64,000 bases of DNA from Nitratireductor mangrovi (GTDB lineage Bacteria; Pseudomonadota; Alphaproteobacteria; Rhizobiales; Rhizobiaceae), in assembly GCF_007922615.2 (NCBI RefSeq), contig NZ_CP042301.2, positions 3,580,001-3,644,000 of the forward strand. Reading direction: 5' to 3'. The position numbers and the translations under genes are program-made. Shown piece by piece: positions 1 to 8,955 of this stretch. Under the pieces are notes generated by a model that worked only from the letters and a program-made list of their open reading frames with translations, had not been told where the DNA came from and ran no database searches. The stretch's first letter is position 1; every line of letters begins with the position of its first letter.

Positions 1-1
1 G

Positions 2-130
2 CCACGGACTGGACAGGGGCTCGACCGCAATCCGGTCGCGTCGATTTTTGCCCGGGAAGCCACGCGCGTCCCGACTCCCACGCCAAGGCCGTATGATCGG
101 TTCCAGGACGACCGCTATTCCGGTCGCTGA
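2..130 (+). CDS. Possible C-terminal fragment of an upstream gene
   Basis: An open frame enters from the left edge and stops with TGA at 128-130. The visible end is proline- and arginine-rich and finishes in YSGR. Forty-two codons without a start are too little to identify a family. The composition fits coding DNA, but other frames are also open for part of this stretch, so the call is weak. Confidence 0.25.
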   Translation, partial: PRTGQGLDRNPVASIFAREATRVPTPTPRPYDRFQDDRYSGR

Positions 131-266
131 CCACACATCTCAAAATTGGATGCGCCCGCGTCGGCCGTGAGCCGGCGCGGGTCCGTGTAGACCGCCGGTA
201 GCTTCGATTTGACCGTCGGCTCGAAAACGTCGATGAGTAGCTTCGGGCACGCATGAGGAACCTGGC

Positions 267-530
267 ATGCACCGACTGTTGCTTACGGCACTGGCCCTCG
301 CAGGCACGATGCCCGGCGCCTTCGCACAGGAAGCGCCGCAATTGCGCGGCCGGCTGTCGCCGAGCGTCTCCGATGCGCACCGGGGCACCGAAGCGGTTGT
401 CAACCGCGCTGCCAGCCCGCCGGAGCGCTCCTTGCGCCAGCGCACGATCCGCATCATATCGATCGAACGGCCCGTTACCGATGGCGGTCTTGCCGAACGG
501 CGCATGGCCGAGGTGCGCTCGGGACGCTGA
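267..530 (+). CDS. Small secreted hypothetical protein (87 aa)
   Basis: The ATG at 267 has a GAGGAA ribosome-binding site just upstream. Residues 1-20 form a classical signal peptide: a positive start, a run of Leu/Ala, then a cleavage site like AFA-QE. The mature part is short, Arg-rich and has no cysteines or recognised motif. I do not recognise a family. A longer frame (253-852) overlaps it but has shadow-like composition. The signal peptide and ribosome-binding site are the main support for this choice. A periplasmic or secreted location is inferred. Confidence 0.45.
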   Translation: MHRLLLTALALAGTMPGAFAQEAPQLRGRLSPSVSDAHRGTEAVVNRAASPPERSLRQRTIRIISIERPVTDGGLAERRMAEVRSGR

Positions 531-874
531 ACCCACCAAGCGGGCACGCGGGGCGGATGGTATCGGGCGATCGGGGAAGCGCGACGATCCGCACACACCG
601 GTGGAGAGGTTGATCCCGGGTGCCTACAAAGTAGGTGGGCGCCGTATGTCCGAGCCCACGAGCCCGGCCAGGGACAGCTCCCTTGGGATCAATAAGGCCC
701 CGGGGAATGTTACTCCTGCCGCGAGGCGCAGACCGTCGCCGCCGAATATAGTCGCCGCGCGGGTTGTCCGCCAGAGCCTGCCAGGCGCATTTCCACTGCC
801 AACGGACCTTGCGCCTCCGACCGCGCCTGCTTACGGTTTGCGCCAAACCTGAACAATTATCCGGGACTGTGTGA
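531..874. other. Non-coding stretch upstream of the MoxR gene
   Basis: About 340 bases without a convincing gene. Open frames exist on both strands, but they look like high-GC shadows: rich in Arg, Pro and Ala and lacking hydrophobic blocks. I see no clear terminator hairpin or strong promoter match. The region presumably holds the promoter of the MoxR gene at 875. Confidence 0.4.
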
Positions 875-2655
<1,781 letters not shown>

Positions 2656-2757
2656 CGGTCGTTGCACCGGGCAGGCGCAACCGCTCCTCCCGGCCTGGCT
2701 CTTGCTGCCCGCGGCTTGCGGGCAAAGGGTGCGGACTGCCGTGGAGGGAGCCCGACC

Positions 2758-3201
2758 GTGACCGACATCACCATCCGCCCGCTCGAGGAAAATGACCATG
2801 ACGAGTGGCGGCGCATGTGGACCGCCTATCTGGAGTTCTACCAGACCTCGGTGCCGGAAGATGTTTATGCAACGACCTGGAAGCGCCTTTTCGACCCCGG
2901 TGCGTACGAGCCGAACGGCTTCATTGCCATCGCCGACGACCGGCCGGTCGGGCTGGTGCACTATATCTTTCACCGCACTTGCTGGTCGCAGAAGAACAAC
3001 TGCTATCTGCAGGACCTTTACGCCGATCCCGAGGTTCGCGGCAAAGGCATCGGCCGCGCCCTGATCGAAGCCGTCTATGACATTGCCGACCGGCAGGATG
3101 CCGCCGGCGTTTACTGGATGACCCAGGAATTTAACACGACGGCGCGCCAGCTTTACGATCGCATTGCGCGGTTGACCCCGTTCATCAAATACCAGCGCTG
3201 A
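2758..3201 (+). CDS. GNAT-family N-acetyltransferase
   Basis: A 147-residue GCN5-related acetyltransferase. The acetyl-CoA pyrophosphate-binding motif is RGKGIG at residues 94-99, followed by the usual helix (ALIEAVYDIA). The start is a GTG at 2758 behind a GGAGGG ribosome-binding site. An ATG-led frame from 2662 runs through the preceding gap, but its extra N-terminus is not GNAT-like. The substrate cannot be predicted. It lies downstream of the dehalogenase in the same direction and could be co-transcribed. Confidence 0.88.
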   Translation: MTDITIRPLEENDHDEWRRMWTAYLEFYQTSVPEDVYATTWKRLFDPGAYEPNGFIAIADDRPVGLVHYIFHRTCWSQKNNCYLQDLYADPEVRGKGIGRALIEAVYDIADRQDAAGVYWMTQEFNTTARQLYDRIARLTPFIKYQR

Positions 3202-3231
3202 GAGCGGTGCGCCCGGCGATCGACACGTCTT

Positions 3232-3885
3232 CTAGTTGGTAGCGTCCTTCAGACCTTTGCCAGGCATGAACTTCGGGACATTGCGGGGCGCGACCTCGAC
3301 GATGTCCCCTGTACGGGGATGGCGCGCCTTGCCGCCCTCGCGGCGTGCGACGCTGAATGCGCCGAAACCCTTCAGCTTCACGGAATGGCCATGCGCCAGC
3401 GCCGTAGCGATCTCGTCAAGCACGGTCTCCACGACGATACGGGCCTCGCCGACGGTCAGATGCGCCGCCGTTGCTACCGCCTGAGCGAGTTCCGTTCGTC
3501 CGATCGTCATGGTGGCGGCGTCAACTTCCCCGCTCACCGTCTCGCCTGTTGCGCCGGGCGCTTCTGCCAGCAGCCGCAACACCAGCTTGCCCGCATTCGA
3601 CGGCTTCCGCCTGCCCTGCTCCCAGTTGCGCAGGGTGCCGATCGGCATGCCGAGCATGGCCGCCAGTTCCTGCTGCGTGAGACCGAGATCACGCCGGATG
3701 CCGCCGATGTCCGGATCGTCGACGATTTCGACACTGCCGCCTTCGGGTCGCGCAAGCCGCCCGCTCTCCACCTCGATCATCTGGCGGACCGCACGGTCGA
3801 GTCGCGACTCCTCGGCCTTGTCCGCCTCGACTTTCGTGGCTTCGCGCACTCGCCGATGGGTTTGCCTGTTACTCGTCATCATCAT
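3232..3885 (-). CDS. Antitoxin-like HTH protein fused to an HU/IHF domain
   Basis: About 217 residues with two DNA-binding modules. Counted from an upstream ATG at 3900, residues 63-113 form a HigA/NadS-like helix-turn-helix (IRRDLGLTQQELAAMLGMP, then GTLRNWEQGRRKPS). Residues 131-219 form a full HU/IHF-like domain with the GFGAF motif (178-182) and the Pro-bearing DNA arm RHPRTGDIV (193-201). The first 60 residues are charged and probably disordered. I place the start at one of three tandem ATGs (3885, 3882, 3879), preceded by CTGGAG. These overlap the 3' end of the toxin-like gene, which stops at 3869. The overlap implies translational coupling in the toxin-first order typical of higBA-like modules. 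The HTH-HU fusion is uncommon to my knowledge. Confidence 0.85.
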   Translation of the reverse strand: MMMTSNRQTHRRVREATKVEADKAEESRLDRAVRQMIEVESGRLARPEGGSVEIVDDPDIGGIRRDLGLTQQELAAMLGMPIGTLRNWEQGRRKPSNAGKLVLRLLAEAPGATGETVSGEVDAATMTIGRTELAQAVATAAHLTVGEARIVVETVLDEIATALAHGHSVKLKGFGAFSVARREGGKARHPRTGDIVEVAPRNVPKFMPGKGLKDATN

Positions 3886-4231
3886 CTCCAGGAAGATCAC
3901 CGCGCCTGAAGCGCATGACCCAGGCTGCGCCTGCCAGAGCCCTTCTGCTCCAGCGCCCGAGCGCCGACTGCGGCTCCTGCGCGGGCGTTACGTTCAGCAA
4001 CCATATGACCACCTCGCCCTTGTCGAGATTGGTATCGAGCACAGTATACGCCACGACATGCTGTCTGAACCTGCACCGTCTGATCTGGGGGTCATTTTTC
4101 GACGCCTTTCCGATGACCGGATTGCGCGCGATATTCCGTTTCAAGAGGCTGAGCGCATCCTCGGACAGCCCGTAGTCGGCCCAGGCAAGCTTGAATTCGT
4201 CCGCCGATTCGAACTTGACCTTCAGCGCCAC
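3869..4231 (-). CDS. Putative RelE/ParE-superfamily toxin
   Basis: A 120-residue protein with a GTG start at 4231 and GAGAGG about ten bases upstream. The middle of the protein fits the RelE/ParE fold: a helical N-terminus, NPVIGKAS, then strands around RRCRFRQHVVAYTVLD and GEVVIWLLNVTPA. The C-terminus is unusual, an Arg/Ala-rich stretch ending in an acidic GDDDDE tail. The family call rests on pattern, not alignment. The next gene encodes an HTH antitoxin-like protein and overlaps its 3' end, which supports a type II toxin-antitoxin pair. If so, it would act as an mRNA interferase or gyrase inhibitor; which one is not visible. Confidence 0.6.
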   Translation of the reverse strand: MALKVKFESADEFKLAWADYGLSEDALSLLKRNIARNPVIGKASKNDPQIRRCRFRQHVVAYTVLDTNLDKGEVVIWLLNVTPAQEPQSALGRWSRRALAGAAWVMRFRRGDLPGDDDDE

Positions 4232-4408
4232 GCGGCTTGCCTCTCATATACGCCATTGGCGTAGTCGCTTCAAGAACCACGCTGCCAGTGTACCGACAAA
4301 TATCCACCAGATACAACTCCAGCATGTATTCCCTCTGCCTCTGGCGACAGGTCGGGTGACCGGTTTTTGCGGGCTGACAACGCAGCCGAGGCCAATTAGT
4401 TTGCACCG

Positions 4409-5599
4409 ATGTTCATCCCCTTCTTCCTCGAATTGAAAGTCGCGCGCGTTCCCGTCTCGCTGCGCGAATATCTCACCCTGCTCGAAGGCATGGAGGCCGA
4501 TCTCGTCACCTATGACGTCGAAGGCTTCTACTACCTCGCGCGCTCGACGCTGGTGAAGGACGAGCGCCATATCGACCGCTTCGACCGGGTATTCTCGCAT
4601 GTCTTCAAGGGCGTCGAGGCGGTGTCGGGCGACGGCGCAGTCGACGTTGCCGAAATTCCCGAGGAATGGCTGCGGCGGCTCGCGGAAAAACACCTCACGG
4701 AGGAGGAAAAGAAGCTTGTCGAGGCGATGGGCGGCTTCGAAAAGCTGATGGAGACGCTGAAGAAGCGGCTCGAAGAGCAGCAGGGTCGCCACCAGGGCGG
4801 CTCGAAATGGATCGGCACCGCCGGGACGTCCCCCTTCGGCGCTTATGGCTACAATCCCGAGGGCGTTCGCATCGGCCAGCACGAATCCCGCCACCGCCGC
4901 GCGGTGAAGGTCTGGGACAAGCGCGAGTTCAAAAACTTCGACGACACGGTGGAACTCGGCACGCGCAACATCAAGGTGGCGCTGAAGCGCCTGCGCCGCT
5001 GGGTGCGCGAAGGCGCGCATGAGGAGCTTGACCTGCCCGGCACCATCCACGCAACCGCCGAGCACGGCTACCTGGATGTCCAGACCCGCCCCGAACGCCG
5101 CAACGCGGTCAAGTTGCTGATGTTCTTCGATGTCGGCGGTTCGATGGACGACCATATCCGCGTTGTCGAGGAGCTTTTCTCCGCGGCGCGGGCCGAGTTC
5201 CGCCAGCTCGAATATTTCTACTTCCACAACTGCCTCTATGAGGGTGTATGGAAGGACAATCGCCGCCGGCATGCCGAGGTCATTCCGACCTTCGACGTGC
5301 TGCACAAATACGGCCACGACTACAAGGCGATCTTTGTCGGCGACGCCTCGATGAGCCCTTACGAGATCGCCTATCCGGGTGGCTCGGTGGAACACTGGAA
5401 CGAGGAACCGGGCATCCTCTGGCTGCAGCGCGTGCTCAACCAGTGGCCGAACGCGGTCTGGCTCAACCCCGTACAGGAGAAGCACTGGGGCTACACGCAC
5501 TCAATCGGCATGATGCGCGATATCTTCGCCAATCGCATGTATCCGCTGACGCTGGCCGGGCTCGAAGCGGCGACGAAAGAGCTGTCGCGCAAGCACTGA
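4409..5599 (+). CDS. CoxE-like VWA-domain protein, probable MoxR partner
   Basis: A 396-residue protein with a C-terminal von Willebrand factor A domain. The metal-ion adhesion site begins at residues 241-247 as DVGGSMD, so the second position of the usual DxSxS is Gly. The N-terminal half is helical and charged, with a Lys/Glu-rich segment around 97-130 that could form a coiled coil. There is no signal peptide. CoxE-like VWA proteins normally sit beside a MoxR/CoxD ATPase and act with it in maturing a metalloenzyme or other complex (family knowledge). Here the ATPase is at 875 on the same strand. Confidence 0.88.
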   Translation: MFIPFFLELKVARVPVSLREYLTLLEGMEADLVTYDVEGFYYLARSTLVKDERHIDRFDRVFSHVFKGVEAVSGDGAVDVAEIPEEWLRRLAEKHLTEEEKKLVEAMGGFEKLMETLKKRLEEQQGRHQGGSKWIGTAGTSPFGAYGYNPEGVRIGQHESRHRRAVKVWDKREFKNFDDTVELGTRNIKVALKRLRRWVREGAHEELDLPGTIHATAEHGYLDVQTRPERRNAVKLLMFFDVGGSMDDHIRVVEELFSAARAEFRQLEYFYFHNCLYEGVWKDNRRRHAEVIPTFDVLHKYGHDYKAIFVGDASMSPYEIAYPGGSVEHWNEEPGILWLQRVLNQWPNAVWLNPVQEKHWGYTHSIGMMRDIFANRMYPLTLAGLEAATKELSRKH

Positions 5600-5737
5600 C
5601 GAAGCCACACGGAATGACCGCCCCTCAGCGCGCTGTGGACGATGGTACGGCATCGCGCCAACACCATCAGCCAGAGTCGGCCGACACGGGCCCCGTGTTG
5701 CATCCCCCGCCACCAAGTCCGGTTGATGGCTTTTTCC

Positions 5738-6457
5738 TCAGGCCGGCTTCTTCTCGGGCACGCTGCGCGGTTCGCCTTCGCGGATTTCCATCGTGCGGTA
5801 GAAATCGGCCAGTTGCTTGCCGCGCTCGGGCCGGAACGTGCGGCCGGCCGCCTTGAGCGTGGCGATGCGATCGATGCGGAAGGCGCGGAAATCGCCGCGC
5901 ATCTCGCACCACGCGACCAGCGTCCACACCTTGCCCCAGAACCATAGCCCGAGCGGTCGCACGTCGCGCATCGTGCTGCGCCCGCCCTCGTCGCGATAGT
6001 CGAGCGTCAGCACCGTGCGCGCCTCGATGGAGCGCTCGATACGGTCGATCGATTCACGGTCGCTCTGCGACACGACGTAGAGCGGCGCGTGAATTTCGGT
6101 GCGCGCGATGCGGTCTCGCTCATTGTCGGGGAGGACGGCGCCGATCTTGACCAGCGCCTCCTCGGCCGAGCGTGCCATCGCCGCACCACCGAAGGCGCGG
6201 ACCATGCGCGCCCCGGCGACCAGCGCCACGATCTCGTCGCGGGTGAACATCAGCGGCGGCAACTCGTAGCCGGAACGCATGATGTAGCCGACGCCGGCCT
6301 CGCCATCGATCGGCACGCCGGTCGATTGCAGGTCCGCGATATCTCGGTAGATGGTACGCTCGGATACCTCAAGCCACTCTCCCAGCATACGGGCAGTTAC
6401 GAGGCGCCCGCCTCGCAGATGCTGGACGATCTGGAACAGTCTGTCGGCACGTCTCAT
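5738..6457 (-). CDS. YafY-type HTH/WYL transcriptional regulator
   Basis: A 239-residue regulator with an N-terminal winged helix (ADRLFQIVQHLR, then VSERTIYRDIADLQ) and a WYL domain in the second half. WYL domains bind small ligands or nucleic acid and control the attached HTH (family knowledge). I start at 6457, where MRRADRL begins, since this matches family N-termini; the 26 residues before it are low-complexity. The gene probably controls itself or the VOC and DJ-1 genes upstream on the same strand. No ligand can be inferred. Confidence 0.88.
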   Translation of the reverse strand: MRRADRLFQIVQHLRGGRLVTARMLGEWLEVSERTIYRDIADLQSTGVPIDGEAGVGYIMRSGYELPPLMFTRDEIVALVAGARMVRAFGGAAMARSAEEALVKIGAVLPDNERDRIARTEIHAPLYVVSQSDRESIDRIERSIEARTVLTLDYRDEGGRSTMRDVRPLGLWFWGKVWTLVAWCEMRGDFRAFRIDRIATLKAAGRTFRPERGKQLADFYRTMEIREGEPRSVPEKKPA

Positions 6458-6728
6458 CGGGCAGGCCCTCTCGTTTCGGTGCCCGGCGACGAGAGCGGCC
6501 TCGAAGGCCCGCCGCCCGGTCACCGGCACCCTCATGTCGAAACCACGCCTGCAAAGCGTGATGTCGTTTCCGGAAGCTCCCCGCCCGAAGCCTCATGCAC
6601 CTTTTCGGTGACCGCGACGGAAAGATAGTCATGGTCACACCGATCCACCAGATCAGCAGCCGTTTGCAGCGGCCGGTCGCAGGCGCCTTTTCCTTGCCAG
6701 CCCCGTTCCTCGTCGCCATTCGGTGCGG

Positions 6729-7103
6729 TCACGAACTGAACAGACCGATGCTGTTGCCGTCGGGATCGAGACAATAGGCAAAGCGGCCGGCCGGAATGGC
6801 GATCACCGGCGAAATCACGCTGCCACCGCTGGCCGTGACCCGCTCGAGCGCCGCTTCCAGAGGCGCCGCCACGGCGAGATGGATGGTGTTGCCGGTGCCG
6901 TGGGCCGCAGGTTTGCCCGGATAGAGATGGCCCGCAATCGCCTCCTTGTCCCCGGCAGCAAAGACCGCCATCGGGTTCGGGCCATCGTTCTGCTCGGTCA
7001 ACTCGTTCTGCAGCACGGTCGCATAGAACGCCTTGGCGCGGTCCATGTCGGTCACGGGGATCTCGGCCCATACGACGGCGTTTTGGGGCACGAAAGCGTT
7101 CAT
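6729..7103 (-). CDS. VOC (glyoxalase/bleomycin-resistance) family protein
   Basis: A 124-residue single vicinal-oxygen-chelate domain. It opens with a beta strand and MDRAKAFYATVL, and ends in the typical CLDPDGNSIGLF. The ATG at 7103 has a GGAAGGAA ribosome-binding site. These small proteins form dimers that bind a metal and act as isomerases, dioxygenases or drug-binding proteins; the exact reaction is not predictable. The gene lies between the WYL regulator and a DJ-1 protein, all on the minus strand, so a small stress-response operon is plausible. Confidence 0.85.
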   Translation of the reverse strand: MNAFVPQNAVVWAEIPVTDMDRAKAFYATVLQNELTEQNDGPNPMAVFAAGDKEAIAGHLYPGKPAAHGTGNTIHLAVAAPLEAALERVTASGGSVISPVIAIPAGRFAYCLDPDGNSIGLFSS

Positions 7104-7157
7104 GGCAGGTTCCTTCCAAGCTGGTGAGAGTGACATGTTCCTGCTGACAGCATAGTG

Positions 7158-7769
7158 TCAGGAGTGCATTTCCGTTTGAGCCTCGCGCGAGACGTGTTCC
7201 GCCGCGAAGAGGGCTCGCATCTGCTCCAGTTGGGCAGCCGCCCCCGGATAGAGTGCTCCGAGAAAGGCCAGCGCGAAACTCGCCGGCGCCGTGCCGGGCG
7301 CGGAGATGATGTTGCCGTCGGCGACCGCGTGCGGCACGTCGCGGTAGTGACCCTGGCCGCGATAGGTGGCTAGGTGGTCGGCGATCCAGACCCGGCCGTT
7401 GCTTGTGTGGAGGCGACCATCGAACAGTCCGGCTCGCGCCATCGGCAAAGTTCCGGCGCAGATGCCGCCGACCACACCGCCGCGCCCGGAGACCGCTTCG
7501 AACAGGCCTGACAGGTCGGGCACGTCGCGCGCCGTCCAACCATCGGAACCGATTACCGCCAGCGCGTCGAGGCCGTCCGCGTCGGCAGGACCAAGGCCGC
7601 GCAAGGCCTTCATTTCAAAGCCGGACGCCGAGATCACCGATCTACCGCCCGGCGTCATCGCCGTCACGCGCGCGCCGAACCATTCGACCGCGGAAGCGGA
7701 GAGGAAACCATACTCCCAGTCAGCGAACCGGTCGATGAACACGAAGCCGATCGCCTTTTCCGGAGTCAT
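7158..7769 (-). CDS. DJ-1/PfpI-family protein
   Basis: A 203-residue protein of the DJ-1/PfpI (class I glutamine amidotransferase-like) superfamily. The nucleophile-elbow cysteine is Cys104 in GGICAGT, and a conserved-type acidic residue is Glu19 in ADWEYG. Known members are thiamine-biosynthesis-like proteins, proteases, glyoxalases or regulators; this one is close in size to stand-alone cytoplasmic forms. The start at 7769 (MTPEKAIGF) has GGAGG upstream. It sits close to the VOC gene and may be co-transcribed with it. Confidence 0.85.
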   Translation of the reverse strand: MTPEKAIGFVFIDRFADWEYGFLSASAVEWFGARVTAMTPGGRSVISASGFEMKALRGLGPADADGLDALAVIGSDGWTARDVPDLSGLFEAVSGRGGVVGGICAGTLPMARAGLFDGRLHTSNGRVWIADHLATYRGQGHYRDVPHAVADGNIISAPGTAPASFALAFLGALYPGAAAQLEQMRALFAAEHVSREAQTEMHS

Positions 7770-7801
7770 GCCGCCGCCTCCTCCATCGAAGCTCGGGCCG
7801 G

Positions 7802-7984
7802 TCAATGTCTGACGGGCCCGTCAGGGGAGGATTTGCGCAACACGTCGGGCCAGCCGATATCCTTGCGGATATGCGGCGACAATTCGCCAAGGATACGCTC
7901 GGTGCGCGCCACGTCGCGCAGGGCCCGCCACTCGGTCACGAAATGGCCAACGGCTGAGATCAGGGAACGGGAGAAAGGGTTCAT
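7802..7984 (-). CDS. DUF1127-type small protein (60 aa)
   Basis: A 60-residue basic protein. The C-terminal half, RTERILGELSPHIRKDIGW, matches the DUF1127 pattern (a helix, then L..hl.kDIG). A strong GGAGG precedes the ATG at 7984. Small DUF1127 proteins in rhizobia and Rhodobacter have been tied to RNA binding and to phosphate or stress phenotypes (family knowledge). It lies just upstream of the DJ-1 gene on the same strand. Confidence 0.8.
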   Translation of the reverse strand: MNPFSRSLISAVGHFVTEWRALRDVARTERILGELSPHIRKDIGWPDVLRKSSPDGPVRH

Positions 7985-8070
7985 GGCGTGCCTCCGTCGA
8001 TTTCGATGAAGGCATCATCGCACAGGGCTCCCGACAGCCCTTCGTCAGCAGCCTGCCGCGATCGGCAGCG

Positions 8071-8859
8071 TCAGTCGTGCTTTACCGGCACCGTGTAGTT
8101 GAGCGGCAGACGGCCGCCATCGGCATAGATGGTCTGGCCGGTGATGTAGCTGGCATCGTCGGAAGCCAGAAAGGCCGCGATCGAAGCGATTTCCGACGGT
8201 TCCCCGATGCGGCCCATCGGCGTGCGCGACAGGATGCGGTTGCGCGCAGCCGGGTCGGCATTCACGCTGGCCAGCATTTCCGTCATGATCGAACCTGGAC
8301 CGATGGCATTGACCCGGATTCCGTGCGGCGCCAAGGATAGCGCCATCGCCTTGGTCAACTGGTTCACACCTCCCTTGGAGACCGAGTAGGGCACCTGGTT
8401 GGCGATCGCGAACACGGCGTTGATCGACGACATGTTGACGATAGCGCCGGGTGTCCCGCCGCTCTTGACCTTGTCGACCATGTAGCGGGCCACCGCCTGC
8501 CCGGTCAGAAAGGTACCCTTCAAATTGACGTCGAGGACACGGTCGAAATCCTCTTCCTTGAGGTCGAGAAGATCGGCGCCATGCACGATGCCGGCATTGT
8601 TGACGAGGATGTCGATATCTCCAAACCCGTCGATCGCCGCAGCGACCAGATTGTGCACGTCGAGGCGCTTGCCCACATCCGCCTTGACGAACCGCACCTC
8701 ACCAAGCGGCGAGAGGTCTGCCTCTGCCTTGCCGCCTTTCTCCGGATCGATGTCCGCAATCAGTACCCTGGCCTTTTCGCGCAGAAAGCGCTCGGCGATG
8801 GCGTAGCCGATGCCGCCCGCGGCACCGGTCACGATGGCGATTTTTCCGTCAAGCGGCAT
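8071..8859 (-). CDS. SDR-family oxidoreductase
   Basis: A 262-residue classical short-chain dehydrogenase. The Rossmann motif is TGAAGGIG (11-18), the NNAG motif is near 90, the active-site serine lies in NMSSINA, and YSVSK carries the Tyr and Lys. Asp in IADIDPE after the second strand suggests NAD(H) preference. A GGGAG ribosome-binding site precedes the ATG at 8859. It is upstream of none of its neighbours by overlap and the substrate is unknown; 3-oxoacyl or sugar alcohol substrates are both possible. Confidence 0.9.
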   Translation of the reverse strand: MPLDGKIAIVTGAAGGIGYAIAERFLREKARVLIADIDPEKGGKAEADLSPLGEVRFVKADVGKRLDVHNLVAAAIDGFGDIDILVNNAGIVHGADLLDLKEEDFDRVLDVNLKGTFLTGQAVARYMVDKVKSGGTPGAIVNMSSINAVFAIANQVPYSVSKGGVNQLTKAMALSLAPHGIRVNAIGPGSIMTEMLASVNADPAARNRILSRTPMGRIGEPSEIASIAAFLASDDASYITGQTIYADGGRLPLNYTVPVKHD

Positions 8860-8955
8860 GGGATACTCCCGTTGATGACATGAGCGGGCTTATAACGCCG
8901 ACGCTTGGGCGCGGCCAGAGCCACGACATACGATTACGCCGTCCTCGCGCCAGCC

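Noticed and set aside
253..852. A 199-codon frame at the left edge
   Set aside because: No family pattern; it overlaps a better-supported 87-residue secreted protein with a ribosome-binding site.
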